NCBI GenBank assembly: GCA_027577415.1
Contig: JANBQS010000145.1
Coordinates: 1-30,760 of the forward strand
Source: Coemansia sp. RSA 922
Taxonomy: Eukaryota; Kickxellomycota; Kickxellomycetes; Kickxellales; Kickxellaceae
Reading direction: 5' to 3'
DNA length: 30,760 nt
Shown here piece by piece: positions 1 to 9,948 of the stretch (its first letter is position 1; each line of letters starts with the position of its first letter). The notes under the pieces were generated by a model. It was not told the DNA's origin, ran no database searches, and worked only from the letters and a program-made list of their open reading frames with translations. A program made the translations under genes and the position numbers.

Positions 1-117
1 GTTCATGACAAAGTCGGGGGTGGTGTTCAGCTCGAGGCCGAGGAACTGGGCGACGACGCGGACCTTGTAGTTCCTAGAGTTGGCCATGGGGCCGTTCAGA
101 GTTCCGATGGGAGCCAT
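1..117 (-). CDS. Translation elongation factor 1B gamma, N-terminal fragment (partial)
   Basis: Thirty-nine codons are open from an ATG at 117 to the window edge, so only the N-terminus is present. It begins MAPIGTLNG, continues with a short SRNYKVRVVAQFLGLEL stretch, and resembles the first beta-alpha unit of the glutathione-transferase-like domain that opens eEF1B-gamma. In that family the protein scaffolds the eEF1B exchange complex, which reloads eEF1A with GTP in the cytosol. The visible part does not reach the C-terminal domain specific to eEF1B-gamma, so another GST-fold protein is possible. The upstream side (118-417) is shared with the divergent methyltransferase gene. The open frame and start are seen; the family name rests on a short similarity. 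Confidence 0.6.
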   Translation of the reverse strand, partial: MAPIGTLNGPMANSRNYKVRVVAQFLGLELNTTPDFVMN

Positions 118-417
118 GTTGAGAGATTGGAGTCTTGTAGATGGAGCGATTCGCTAAAAAAGACGAAAAGATTGAAAAAAAAAAATAGTTGATGAGAAAA
201 AGCAAGAGACCAGACACCGAACCAAGCACACACGCTTTTGTAGCTTTGTGAAATTTTTTTTCTGGAAAGCGTTTCTTACTGCAATCACATAATCAAATCA
301 ACTCAAAAGGGATCGGTTGAGCCTAATAAGAGACACACTCCTCGCACCTCTGTGCTCTTGTCCTAACTTCTCTTTGCCTATTAAAAAAAAAGATATATAT
401 AGCCTAGCTATTGACAT
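118..417. promoter_or_regulatory. Divergent intergenic region, eEF1B-gamma-like and BMT6-like genes
   Basis: This 300-bp gap separates two divergent start codons and must hold both promoters. It contains A- and T-rich runs (around 175-185 and 255-262). I recognise no gene, RNA or defined binding site. A 75-codon frame at 317-544 overlaps the methyltransferase start in another frame and looks spurious. Confidence 0.5.
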
Positions 418-1284
418 ATGTCGGCCTCGAGTGTCTCCGAGGCTGGTAGCGCGGACCAGCAGCAGCGTATTCTCAACGTCCTTCGCATGGCATGCGCTGA
501 GGCCATTAGGCGGCCAGATTTTGCTGAGAGACTACAAGATATGAAGCAAAAGTTCTACGTGCGCGACTTTGACGGCATCTTTCTCGACCCAACCAACCTC
601 TCAGTTTACACAGCGCAATACGTACCGCGACGTGCATTATGCTACTACGAGATATTCAGCCGTCCCGCCTTACAAAGAATACTAACGACTAGTCCAACCA
701 TATATTGCCTGGGAGCTGGATCAGGAAGCGAGCTAGTGGCGATATCAGCAGCAAGCAAATGTCCTCCTGGCGCTGCCAATGCGTCTAGCTCTGCACGGCC
801 GATAACAATACACTCTCAAGACTATACTGACTGGTCGCCGATCCTAACTACGCTTGAGGACACGATTCGCTACAAGTGGGGAATAGGTGCAAGACAAGTA
901 AAGTATGAGTTTAGCCTGGGAAACTTGCTCCAAATATCGCCCGATATTGAACACAATATTTCGAGTTCTAAGCTCGTGACGGCAATGTTTATATTCAACG
1001 AGCTGTTTTCAGACAAGGCCAACGCTATGAACTTTGTCAAGACTATTGTCAAATGTGTCGCTCCCGGTAACTACTTTTTGCTAGTTGACTCGGCTGGATC
1101 CTTCTCAAGCATACAGATCAATGGCAAGAGCTACATGTCCTACATGTTCTTTGACTCCCTGAGTAAGCACTTTACGCCCGTTATTTCCGAAGATTCGACG
1201 TGGTTCAGACATGCGCCGAATCTAGAGTACCCTCTTGCCGTCGAGAACATGCGCTACTTTATTAGACTATATCGTAAAATGTAA
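418..1284 (+). CDS. BMT6: BMT6-like 25S rRNA uridine-N3 methyltransferase
   Basis: This 288-residue protein matches the fungal Methyltransf_34 family, whose yeast member Bmt6 methylates N3 of a uridine in 25S rRNA. A conserved lead-in (YVPRRALCYYEIFSRP, about residues 68-83) precedes the SAM-binding glycine loop CLGAGSGSE at about residues 97-105. A later acidic/hydrophobic strand, FNELFSD, fits the catalytic half of a class I methyltransferase. The expected role is nucleolar or cytosolic rRNA modification with S-adenosylmethionine as donor. The ATG at 418 is chosen because it follows an A/T-rich leader and leaves a full-length family protein. The gene is intronless, with DAD3 191 bp downstream on the same strand. 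The family assignment is from memory of motifs, and substrate specificity is inferred. Confidence 0.68.
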   Translation: MSASSVSEAGSADQQQRILNVLRMACAEAIRRPDFAERLQDMKQKFYVRDFDGIFLDPTNLSVYTAQYVPRRALCYYEIFSRPALQRILTTSPTIYCLGAGSGSELVAISAASKCPPGAANASSSARPITIHSQDYTDWSPILTTLEDTIRYKWGIGARQVKYEFSLGNLLQISPDIEHNISSSKLVTAMFIFNELFSDKANAMNFVKTIVKCVAPGNYFLLVDSAGSFSSIQINGKSYMSYMFFDSLSKHFTPVISEDSTWFRHAPNLEYPLAVENMRYFIRLYRKM

Positions 1285-1475
1285 ACAAGTTATCTATTGT
1301 CAATAACATTTTCTCTCCCCACAATATTCGATCGGCACTCCACAAATGTGAACCCGCTTTCTAACTTGGCGCTATTTTTGTTGTTTTCACCTCATGACAA
1401 ACAAAAAATTGTATTACCTTTTTTCCTTATACATATTTATTATTATTTATTACCACAATTGAACTCTTTACACCA

Positions 1476-1772
1476 ATGCCACCGTCCGGCCAGCACCTAA
1501 CAGATCGAGAGGCGGCGCTTCTGACAGAGTATGAGTTGATCCGAAATGAAGTCAAGAAAATGGGCGGGCTTATTGCCGAAATAAACGAAGAAGAGCTGGA
1601 CGCCTTGACTCAGTCCATGCGCGCAGTCGAGCAGAAATTAGCACTGGTATACACCGTATTCAGGTCATCGATATACGCACATCTCAGCCAACAAGAGGCC
1701 TCTGGCCAGGTACAGGATCCTAGCTCGGCATTTGGTGAGCCGTTTCAGACCAATTGTCCGCCTTTTGACTAG
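1476..1772 (+). CDS. DAD3: DASH complex subunit Dad3
   Basis: This is a 98-residue helical protein. Its N-terminal pattern LTDREAALLTEYELI, followed by a middle stretch VEQKLALVYTVFRSSIYAHL, matches Dad3, the small subunit of the DASH/Dam1 complex. That fungal complex forms rings on spindle microtubules and couples kinetochores to depolymerising ends. Length agrees with known Dad3 proteins of about 90-100 residues. The C-terminal 25 residues are non-conserved and end in CPPFD. The start ATG follows a T-rich leader (1425-1475). It converges on the OSBP gene, with only 85 bp between stop codons. The complex is nearly restricted to fungi, which supports the fungal call. Small helical DASH subunits resemble one another, so Dad3 rather than a sister subunit is likely but not certain. 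Confidence 0.7.
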   Translation: MPPSGQHLTDREAALLTEYELIRNEVKKMGGLIAEINEEELDALTQSMRAVEQKLALVYTVFRSSIYAHLSQQEASGQVQDPSSAFGEPFQTNCPPFD

Positions 1773-1857
1773 CCAATGTAAAATGTACTACCCTTAACTA
1801 ACAGCGCTTTATGTATTGGTAATAACAAGAAAGAAAGAAGGAAAAGAAGAATGCAAT

Positions 1858-3424
1858 TCAAAGAACACTGCTCGGCGCAGTGCTAAAGGCATCCGAGGGC
1901 GTCTGTGTTCCCGATGCATAGGCGCTGGGTGCGGCACTCTGTTCAGCCAGGTGAGGCGAGTTGTTGTAGACCCAGCTTCCCGTGCCAATGCTCTCCTTTG
2001 CCGAGTATAGGTAAGTGTAGCACGCCTTGACAGCCTCGTTGTCGCTAGCGTCGTCAACCCAATAGAACATGGAGGGCTTCCACTGCTCGCCAGCCTCGGC
2101 ACGAGACTTTCTCAAGGCACGCTGTGCTTCCTCGATCACGGTCTTCTCCTTTGAGGCGACGTCGTAGTTGCCACTGTTCAAGGCCTCGGAGACCTTTTGC
2201 CACACTTTGCGGCTTTCCAGCTCGGACTGCTCGCCAACAGGCTTGATGATAATGTCAGCGGAGGGCTGAGCCTGGACATCGAACAGCACGCTGTCCTCTC
2301 CAGTCGCCACATCAGTGACCCGCGACTCTGCCACCCACTTTCCTCTGAACGTAAACAGCTGCTCCTGAGCCGGCGAGTCCTGGACAAATGTGGTAGCAGC
2401 ATCCTTAAACATTTTGCCGTCAAACTTGTGGTACTCGCCATAGAGCCAGGGCTTGGTGTACCAGTGAAATTCGGCGGTATACCCCTTGCTAGAGCGGATG
2501 AATGTGGTGCTGCTCATCTCCAAAAAGGGCTTTCCAGACAGGATGGAGCAAATGTTGAGATCGGGCAGCGATAGACAGTAAAACTCGTCGGAATTCTTCA
2601 TGCGTAGTGTCACTCGGCCCTCCTGAACGACCTTCATCGTAGTACCCTTGAATTTGGACTTTTGCGAAAAGTGGCCGCTGCCGTAGATGCCCGCCTGAGC
2701 ATTCTCAAAGTAGATCGCGCTGACAGGCGGGTGATGGGAGACTTGCTCGCAAACAAACTTCGTCTCGCCATACTCTGCGTCGTCCCAGGACGCCAAGAAC
2801 TGCTCACCAAGGATTGGGTTGAATGGTTTCTTCTCACCCGAGTTGGACTCTGCCACGCGCTTATTGTAGCTTCCGTAGAGCGTTGACACAAACCACCGCG
2901 CAACCAGCTTGATGCGCTCTATTATTCCAAATCAGCAAAAAAAGAGATATAGTGGGAGGTTAGTGAGCACTCTAACAGCAAATGGAACTGGAGCCGATTG
3001 TTCTCGTTTGGCTCAACTTACCTTCAGAGCTCGTGGCCTTTGTGATCTCGGCCAAAACATGAGGATAGTCACTCCAATGCGCACTACAAAAAAGACCATT
3101 GAAAAAGGGAGAGACACAAAGACAAAATTTGTCTTAGCAACACACGTGCACACACATACACACATGACAAAAGCAGTGGCTGGCGAAAACTTACCCGTAC
3201 TCAAGCAGCGAGATGCCGTTGAGAAGGAAAGACGGACAGGTCATCGACGATAGGTCGCCAGTAAATGAAAGCACGTCCTTCAAGAACGACATAAAATCAC
3301 CCGAGCGCGAGGTTGGGACAATGTTGCCCGTGGGCTCGCTGACTGGAGTGGCGCGACCACTCGAAGTGCGGCCACTCGAGGCGCTAGACAGGTTTGAACT
3401 GACAGACTTTGAGTCAATGGTCAT
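1858..3424 (-). CDS. Oxysterol-binding protein, Kes1/Osh4 type (three exons)
   Basis: Three exons give 450 residues: 3424-3195, 3083-3022 and 2918-1858. Introns of 111 and 103 nt both start GTAAGT and end TAG, and the joins keep frame (TAC GG|T GCG and GAA G|AG). The family signature EQVSHHPP lies at about residues 155-162. The first exon holds the lid and entry region (SFLKDVLSFTGDLSSMTCPSF), and the second supplies the WSDYPHVLAEITKATSSE segment. There are no PH or ankyrin domains and the length is near yeast Kes1 (434), so this is a short, soluble ORP. Family members exchange sterol and phosphatidylinositol 4-phosphate between membranes. A serine-rich N-terminus precedes the domain and a low-complexity tail of about 35 residues follows it. 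The start ATG at 3424 is the first in frame after an A/T-rich leader. Confidence 0.88.
3141..3166. repeat. CA-rich microsatellite in OSBP intron 1
   Basis: A short run of CACA units interrupted by GTG and TA lies inside the first intron of the oxysterol-binding protein gene. It is probably a length-variable simple repeat without function. Confidence 0.6.
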
Positions 3425-3977
3425 GATTGCGGCAGGTAAGAGAAATTCACAACAACAAAAAAAAAAAGAGGTAAGGATTGGATGAGGAAAAAATCGAATA
3501 AAAAAATATAAAAAATAAAAAATTTACGAAAAGAGAAAGAGAAACAGTTGGCGCAGCACACCAAGAATGGAGGAGGGATGTGCGTGCGTGTGAATGCCCT
3601 GTTTGATTGCTAAGCCAGATTTTTGAGTTATAGAAACAAAAAGAGGATTGTCAAGGCTAGTCTGAGTGGCGGTAAAAAAAAGTGTGGCACGCGCACGCCC
3701 GCACTGCCAAAATAAGCACGCCAAGCCAGTTGGAGCGAAGGCTCTATTTAACGCAAGACGGGATTTGCGAGACAAAACCCGCCCTTGTGCCTGAAGGTGT
3801 CATCCGAAATTTCCGTGCATATCCCGCTAAGCAACACTTTGGTATCTTGCATTCATCTCTTCTTCTCATGTGTAATATTTATTTATATATTTTTACTTTC
3901 TATTAGATAGACTGTGTATCTGCAGTTGCCACCATTTTTCTCTCGCCCAAGACCACTATTGATATATTAACCACAGC
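3425..3977. promoter_or_regulatory. Divergent intergenic region, OSBP and RING genes
   Basis: This 553-bp gap lies between two divergent starts. It is A-rich near 3450-3530 and T-rich near 3875-3900, as expected for two leaders. Two frames of 74-83 codons cross it on opposite strands, but neither resembles a protein family and both are broken by homopolymer tracts. I see no RNA gene or repeat. Confidence 0.45.
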
Positions 3978-4813
3978 ATGCCACGACTACCGCCACGCCA
4001 CGAGCTAGCACTCTCTCTAACCTTGAGATCGCTTAAAGCCACAAACATAGTCAAGAGAGATACATCCGACAACACCGGTATCAACTCCATGTACAAGGCC
4101 TTATACGCTCTACTAGTAGTAGGTAAGCAAAACAAAAACAAACAAATTCATTTTTATTGTAAAAAATCCAGTCTTCTAACACTTTACATACTATAGTGTG
4201 GATTGCTATCGTGGGAGGCGTCCTCTACTTGGCCGCACGACGGTACAGAAGAAACCGACTACTTCGTTCCCAAGGCTTAGATCCAAACGGACAACAATCA
4301 CCCAACTCGCCCAAAAGAAAAAAGAAACGCCTACTCGCCAAAGACGAAATCCAAGCTTTGCCAGTGGTCATGCTGACTGAAGATGACATACAAAGATCAA
4401 AGCGTTTGGCACGCCCCCCCACCGCCCCCTCGCCGCCCGATGCGGTTCGGAGTAGACAAAGTCAAATAATTTATCCACAGGCAGATACGGATCCGCTTAC
4501 CAGTACTGTTACAGTGCCTTCTCCAATACCGCTAGCCGACAAGCATACACTGACTGATGCCACGTCACCTGCTCCAGCTCTGCCAGCCATTGTCAACAAT
4601 AACGACGATGCGCTTAGTGATCAGGCGCCGCTTCACGAGGAGAATTGCGCCGTGTGCCTGGAGGACTTTCATGCCGGCGAAGACGTGCGTCGCCTGCCAT
4701 GTCGCCACTACTTCCACATTGTCTGTATAGATCCCTGGCTCAGCGAGCGCGCAGCCACCTGTCCCCTATGCAACTTTGACGTTGCTCAACCTCTTGATGC
4801 CCTCATTGCATAG
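3978..4813 (+). CDS. Membrane-anchored RING-H2 E3 ubiquitin ligase (two exons)
   Basis: Exon 1 is 3978-4122 and exon 2 is 4197-4813. The 74-nt intron begins GTAAGC and ends TATAG, and the join G|TG completes a valine inside a hydrophobic segment. The product has 253 residues: a 38-residue N-terminus, one transmembrane helix at about 41-62 (interrupted by the intron at gene level), a basic patch (PKRKKKR), a proline-rich linker, and a C-terminal RING-H2 finger at about 199-240. The zinc ligands are complete: C-x2-C, then CRHYFHIVC, then CPLC. Such proteins recruit E2 enzymes to ubiquitinate membrane or lumen-linked clients. The organelle cannot be read from sequence. An in-frame ATG at 4089 just before the helix is an alternative start. 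A poly-C run near 4415 encodes Pro-rich sequence and does not break the frame. Confidence 0.85.
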
Positions 4814-4864
4814 TGCTCGCGGCTCCTTTAATAACTCAAGCAAATATAAACGTGTATTTTTAAA

Positions 4865-4870
4865 AATAAA
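4865..4870 (+). terminator. AATAAA-like polyadenylation signal of the RING gene
   Basis: A canonical AATAAA sits 52 bp past the RING stop codon and 19 bp before the stop of the convergent RNB gene, so the two 3' ends very likely overlap. Confidence 0.4.
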
Positions 4871-4888
4871 ATGTAAAGCTATTGGCCA

Positions 4889-7800
4889 CTATGCTGCCAC
4901 TTGCACCGCGTCCTCGGGCGGCGTGCGTGCAAGATGGAATCCAGTATAGATCATATTCGTTGCGAACGTCGACTTCCAGAACTTTGGCGTCTCCGCAGGC
5001 TGGTACTCCTCGGGGGCCAGCTTGACCATCAGCATAGTGTTTGCTGGATCCAGGCCTATGACCTGCACGCGGACCTTTGTGCCAGCGAATGGCAGCAGCG
5101 CCGGATCCATCGGCCTAGGAATCAGCATTGCGCGATTGCCCAAGCCCGAGACGATCAAACTGATAAACGGGCGCGACTCGTCGCGATTGTCAACCGTTGC
5201 CGTCCACGTAAGCGGTCCAGGCGAGCCCGGGTTGTAGTACGCCCATGGCGTGTCAAAGTAGAGCGGCGAATTGGCATTATAAAAGCCCTCCGGCGGCACC
5301 TGCAATGTGCCACGCCGCGCCTCGCTGTCCATTCGCCGCATCAGTGTCAGAAGCCAGAACTCACTGTCCATCCGCGACGCCTTCTCGATCAGCTGAGTAC
5401 GACGGAAGACAGTCGGAGCCAGCCGCTCAATGTCGTAGTGATTCCAGTACCACGGGCACCGGTCATTGCTGCCAGTGTGCTCAGCCAGCATCTGCGCCTT
5501 GAGCTGCCAGTGCCCAACCATGTCTTCCATACGCCGGATGGGCGATGTGATCCGCATGTACCCGTACTTGTCATGCAAGCCCATGATCGTGTGCTGGCCA
5601 GGCGTGCTGCTCAGGATACTGGGGTTGAGCATGTGGCGAACCTCATCAAATATCTTTGCGTCAACAATGCCGTTATTGCGCCTTGCATGTCCCAACACGA
5701 CATCCCACACGGCGCGCGCCGACTGTGCCTCAGTGGCGCTGAGCCCATCTATACCCAGGGGAAGTCCTTGCGCCACGCCGCTCAATGCATCCATGTTGGG
5801 CATACTCTGCGAGCGGAACAGCATAGGCACGCCGCGCTCGCCAGTAATGACGCCAGAGCTATTGGCAGTCAGGCCGCCGCCGCCGCCGTCAGTCCCCAGG
5901 CCATGTTCATAGGCATACCGAGCGCCCACGCGGCCAGCAATGACCATCATTTCCGAGACCATGCAGTGGGCTGGCGAGAGGGCGATGCGCGAGTACGAGG
6001 AGACGATCTTGGGGAACTTTAATGGGCCAAACTCTGACCTAAGATAGGGGCTTTGCAAAAACGTAGGCTGCTCTGTGAGATATTTCGGTCTTGGGACGAC
6101 GCGGCCATTGTTGATCGATATGTCCAGTCCAGGAATTAGACGAGTAAAGCTTCCAGCCCTAACTCGATAGTCAAAGTGGCAGCGAGCCAGCACTTGAATC
6201 CTCCGCAAGGTTTGGACCGCCTCCACGGGAAGCGCCGCCTCTTTAGCGCCATACAACACCTGCTTGGCATCGGTTGGCACAAAGGGATGAATGTAAGTAC
6301 TCATTCGCTGCGACTCTTGGAGCGTGGCCAGCGAGTCGACTTCGCCGACCGGCCTTTCGTACGACAGGTGCTGGTCGGCTACCTCGTATGGCGTGGCAAT
6401 AATGTTGCGCACAATTCCAGGACGGACCTTGTAGTCGACAATATCGCCGTCGTCGCCCAGTCGACACGAAAGCGTCATCGTGTTCACTGGCTTGGGCTTA
6501 TTGTCCACAGCATCGTTGCGCTGAACAAGCGATATGCTGTCTAGCACCAAGCCTATCGGCAACATGTTCCGTGTTTCGGTAGTGTAGTAGATGGACGTCA
6601 TTTGCTGAGACGCAGCGTGGGAAATTATATGGCCCGGGTGGATCAGCGCAGTCGGGTCAGCAATATGCACATGGATCCACTCTTGCTCCTCGCCGCTAGC
6701 AGTAACAACGGTCTCTAGTGACATGCCGTCGTCAACATCGCGGGTAGTAGCATCGTCGACGGTATACACGGGCATGTCGCCAAAGTCATGCCGAATGTCC
6801 TCGCAAATGTCCCGGCCGTACAGTTTGCAATTGCCGATAACGCCAGCCCCGCTGCTAGACTGCGTAATAATAGAGGGCCGCACCTCAGGCACCTTGAGTT
6901 TGGCTGCACTGATGTTGCTCTTGCATTCTGCTACGCGCTGAAGCATGGAGCTATGCACCTTAAGCGAGGTGTTCGTTGGATTCGCGTCGATAAATTCAGA
7001 ATCACCGAGGCTATAGAGCATGGCACATGCCGCGGCGCCCTTTTCAACCACGTACTTGTTCTTGTATCGGTTAAATCCAGCGTGGGACTGCTCGCGCATG
7101 TTCAGCTTTTGGTTAAACCAATGCGGAAACACTCCAAGATCGACCAAAAAGCGCGCAACGCTGGTCTCATCGCACCCGCTGTAGTAGTTCATCTTCTTGA
7201 GGATAGGCGCGACCAAGCCCTCATAGGGGTTCGCCAAGTTCTGGAAGCCAGCGTTAGCATGGAAGACGTAGGAGCGCAATGCAACTAGAAACTGCGAGTC
7301 CTCGGGAGTAAACTTCATTTCGGCGACTTCCTTCTCGGTGAGAACGGGCTCGGCAGACAGCTTGCGCTGGGCAAAGCTCAGATCGGGAGCCCAGCCAGTG
7401 ACTTTGCACGAGGCCGCCGCAGTTGCACTTTTGACGGTGGGATCCAGGGCAGCGCGCAGGGGCGACAGGGGCATGGTAGTGTGCGCATAGGCGACGAGCC
7501 TGCGCGCCTTGTCAATGAACTGCTTAAACTCTGGAGCATTCTCTCTGATCAGATCTCGAACGCTGACAATGTTTTCGACCTCGGCCCTAGATCGCAGCTC
7601 GAATCGACCCGTCACAAACAGACCGTCGGCATCAGGGATAAAGTGCAACGGGTCATTCACCATGTGCATGTAGACGGCAAACCGCTCGACTTCGCTCAGC
7701 GACGCGTCCTCGCTCTTGTTGCCAAATGTCAGCCGCGCAAGCAAGTCCACCGTGACATACGTCTGGCCGCGACCCACCGCCAAGTCCCAGTACTCGCTCA

Positions 7801-9739
7801 GCTCGCGGATGTACGTCCTCATCAGCTGCTCGGCATCCTGCTGGAAGGTTCGGAGGGCACGCGGGAACGCGTTCGCCAAAAGATTGCTGATACTCTCGTC
7901 AGAGTCAGCCTCATCAATCTCGGCACCAGCACCGCTAGACTCAGCATCAGCCGTCACTCCTTCTAGCATCTCCTGTGCTTGAGTATCGAGCAGCAAGTCA
8001 TCGGCCTGTGACATTGGCAGCGCCATGTTTGCGCCGATCTCAACGTCCTTATCAACAAGGCCTACAAACTGACCCACAGCAAACGTCCGCTGAAGCTTCA
8101 GAGCGTCATAGCTGCTAGTCAAGATATGCTCGCCGTGCTCCGCCTCGTACTCGCGCAGCTCTTTGCCATATGCCAGTATACGCTTGACGTCATCGCTAGA
8201 GACGCCGCTGCGGAGAAGTAGCTTCTTGTCAAATAGAAAGCCCTTGGCCACAAAACCTAGTCGCGCCTCACGTCCGCCTATCACGCCTCTGTTGGCCGCA
8301 ACATAGTTGAAGTGGAAACGGCCCGTGGTCTTTTGCACAACCCCACCAAGTGCGATAGAAACGCCATACTGTGTAGCTGAGCTGACCTTTACGGTTTGCC
8401 GCATCTCAATAATATCGCCTGTACTGACCGTCGCGTCAATGGGGACATGGATCTCGCCAACATACTCGTCACGCTCGGCAAAATGGCGCTTCAGGTCATG
8501 GATCGATGGTCTGGATGCCCTTTTGATCAAGCTACGCGGTCCTTTGGCTGCGTGGCGGCTGTCATGACCGCGTACGGCGCGCACGCGAGACAGAGAATGA
8601 CGCTGAGCGTCCCATTTACCTCGAACGACTTCTCCGTCTTTGTCGCTGACACTGCGGCTATGCTTTTTAGGCGCGGCGTTGGGATTGCCTCGGGCTATGC
8701 CGCTGTCGTTGTTGTCCTTTTGGGCGTACTTGTCTGCTCTCACATTTTTCGGAGGCTCCTTGCCAGATTTCGGCGCATGATAGACGGCGCGGGATGTATG
8801 GTAAGAGCGCTTTCCAGAGATGCCGCCAAAGTCATTCGGTTGACTCGACTTTGTCTTACCGTTCTTGGCTATACCATTAGACGTGGCTATCGTGGCCACA
8901 GGTGGATCGACAAAGTCCTCGTCGTAGAGCTTCCAGCTCTTGCGAATGAGCTGCTCAAACTCGCGATCATCGTCTAGTAGCTCTTTGCCCTCTAATCCCG
9001 ACCCAAGAATCCGATCCTCGTCCAATTCGTCGTCATTGACTCGCTCGCCAGCGCCCTTTTCAGCCTCGCGGCGCTCATTGAGGTTGTTCAATAGCGAGTT
9101 CATTGACATTAGGTTACTTCGGAAGGCTCGATACCCAGCAATCTTGGTCATCCAAATACGCCGCCGCTCCTGCTGCTCCGAGGTAATACCCAAGTTGATA
9201 GCAACCTCTTCAGGCAATGGAGGCACCTCAAAGTTACTCGACACATTGCTACTCGCATCTGGCGTATCGTTCAAGTCAGTTAAAGCGTCCTGACCAGCTT
9301 TCTCGCCAACATCGCCAGCGTCGAGACCGCGATCCAGCTCAGAATTCAAGTGTCGCAGCATGCGTGGCCGCTGTCGTAGCAGCCGTGTACGTGACGGATC
9401 ATGCTCGCCACTCGGTTTGTCGGTGGTCAGATCCCGGTGATCCATGCGGCGAAGCTCCTCTTTTGCCAAGGCATCTGCGTAGTTTCGTGGCGGGTTCGGG
9501 TGCTTGATAAGCGTCTCTAGCTGTCCAATCAATTGCTCAAAGGTAGCAGCAGGTTTGCCTAGGATGTCCTCAAGCTCAGGGTACTTTTTGCTGTCAGTAC
9601 CTGGATCCCCTCCAGCTGTGTGAATCCTCCTCCTTGTGAGTGCAACGATCTGCTGGCATACAGGTAACCGGATCGATCTCGGGCGGAGAGCGGTTATCGT
9701 CGCTGGACAAAGCGCCTTGGAACACAACCGCGACTGCAT
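4889..9739 (-). CDS. DSS1: RNB-family mitochondrial exoribonuclease (Dss1/cyt-4 like)
   Basis: This is one uninterrupted frame of 1616 residues. The N-terminus is rich in Arg/Ser/Thr with almost no acids and looks like a mitochondrial presequence. The RNB catalytic domain runs from about residue 985 to 1400. It carries the four-aspartate cluster DDATTRDVDDG at about 995-1005 and the arginine motif ITSPIRRMEDMVGHW near 1390-1400, both intact. A degenerate S1/OB-like C-terminus follows. Homologues degrade mitochondrial RNA 3' to 5' with the Suv3 helicase (yeast Dss1, Neurospora CYT-4). The protein is roughly 500-650 residues longer than those, mostly through an N-terminal extension of low complexity. 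A second presequence-like motif, RSYHTSRAVYHAPKSG, lies around residue 311. The stop is 75 bp from that of the convergent RING gene. Catalytic assignment is strong; mitochondrial location is inferred. Confidence 0.88.
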   Translation of the reverse strand: MQSRLCSKALCPATITALRPRSIRLPVCQQIVALTRRRIHTAGGDPGTDSKKYPELEDILGKPAATFEQLIGQLETLIKHPNPPRNYADALAKEELRRMDHRDLTTDKPSGEHDPSRTRLLRQRPRMLRHLNSELDRGLDAGDVGEKAGQDALTDLNDTPDASSNVSSNFEVPPLPEEVAINLGITSEQQERRRIWMTKIAGYRAFRSNLMSMNSLLNNLNERREAEKGAGERVNDDELDEDRILGSGLEGKELLDDDREFEQLIRKSWKLYDEDFVDPPVATIATSNGIAKNGKTKSSQPNDFGGISGKRSYHTSRAVYHAPKSGKEPPKNVRADKYAQKDNNDSGIARGNPNAAPKKHSRSVSDKDGEVVRGKWDAQRHSLSRVRAVRGHDSRHAAKGPRSLIKRASRPSIHDLKRHFAERDEYVGEIHVPIDATVSTGDIIEMRQTVKVSSATQYGVSIALGGVVQKTTGRFHFNYVAANRGVIGGREARLGFVAKGFLFDKKLLLRSGVSSDDVKRILAYGKELREYEAEHGEHILTSSYDALKLQRTFAVGQFVGLVDKDVEIGANMALPMSQADDLLLDTQAQEMLEGVTADAESSGAGAEIDEADSDESISNLLANAFPRALRTFQQDAEQLMRTYIRELSEYWDLAVGRGQTYVTVDLLARLTFGNKSEDASLSEVERFAVYMHMVNDPLHFIPDADGLFVTGRFELRSRAEVENIVSVRDLIRENAPEFKQFIDKARRLVAYAHTTMPLSPLRAALDPTVKSATAAASCKVTGWAPDLSFAQRKLSAEPVLTEKEVAEMKFTPEDSQFLVALRSYVFHANAGFQNLANPYEGLVAPILKKMNYYSGCDETSVARFLVDLGVFPHWFNQKLNMREQSHAGFNRYKNKYVVEKGAAACAMLYSLGDSEFIDANPTNTSLKVHSSMLQRVAECKSNISAAKLKVPEVRPSIITQSSSGAGVIGNCKLYGRDICEDIRHDFGDMPVYTVDDATTRDVDDGMSLETVVTASGEEQEWIHVHIADPTALIHPGHIISHAASQQMTSIYYTTETRNMLPIGLVLDSISLVQRNDAVDNKPKPVNTMTLSCRLGDDGDIVDYKVRPGIVRNIIATPYEVADQHLSYERPVGEVDSLATLQESQRMSTYIHPFVPTDAKQVLYGAKEAALPVEAVQTLRRIQVLARCHFDYRVRAGSFTRLIPGLDISINNGRVVPRPKYLTEQPTFLQSPYLRSEFGPLKFPKIVSSYSRIALSPAHCMVSEMMVIAGRVGARYAYEHGLGTDGGGGGLTANSSGVITGERGVPMLFRSQSMPNMDALSGVAQGLPLGIDGLSATEAQSARAVWDVVLGHARRNNGIVDAKIFDEVRHMLNPSILSSTPGQHTIMGLHDKYGYMRITSPIRRMEDMVGHWQLKAQMLAEHTGSNDRCPWYWNHYDIERLAPTVFRRTQLIEKASRMDSEFWLLTLMRRMDSEARRGTLQVPPEGFYNANSPLYFDTPWAYYNPGSPGPLTWTATVDNRDESRPFISLIVSGLGNRAMLIPRPMDPALLPFAGTKVRVQVIGLDPANTMLMVKLAPEEYQPAETPKFWKSTFATNMIYTGFHLARTPPEDAVQVAA

Positions 9740-9948
9740 TTCTCAGCAAAATATAGTAAAGAAAAATACGGAAGCGAAATGAGGGCGACGAAAGAATGAG
9801 TGTCCAAACTCTGCTTATGTGAGGCCTTTCGATCTCCAAAAAAAATTGATTTGGATAATCAACATTGCTTGATTATCTGTGTATCTTAGAGCGACTTGGT
9901 CTGGCAAATTCCACTTGTCTTCACTTTGACGTTTCTTTTTTTTTATCA
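9740..9948. promoter_or_regulatory. Divergent promoter, RNB nuclease and DUF4272-like genes
   Basis: This 209-bp region separates divergent starts and must serve both genes. It includes a long T tract (about 9931-9944) directly before the DUF4272-like ATG. No specific regulator site is recognised. Confidence 0.45.

Noticed and set aside
418..1772. BMT6-like and DAD3 as an operon
   Set aside because: They are same-strand neighbours, but 191 bp apart with a separate T-rich leader, and functions are unrelated.
4901..6022. 373-codon frame on the plus strand
   Set aside because: It lies wholly antisense to the RNB domain, whose catalytic motifs are intact; the product is Arg/His/Cys-rich with no family pattern.
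9865..9948. 28-codon N-terminal extension of the DUF4272-like protein
   Set aside because: It spans the T-rich leader and reads as hydrophobic leader sequence, so the ATG at 9949 is preferred.
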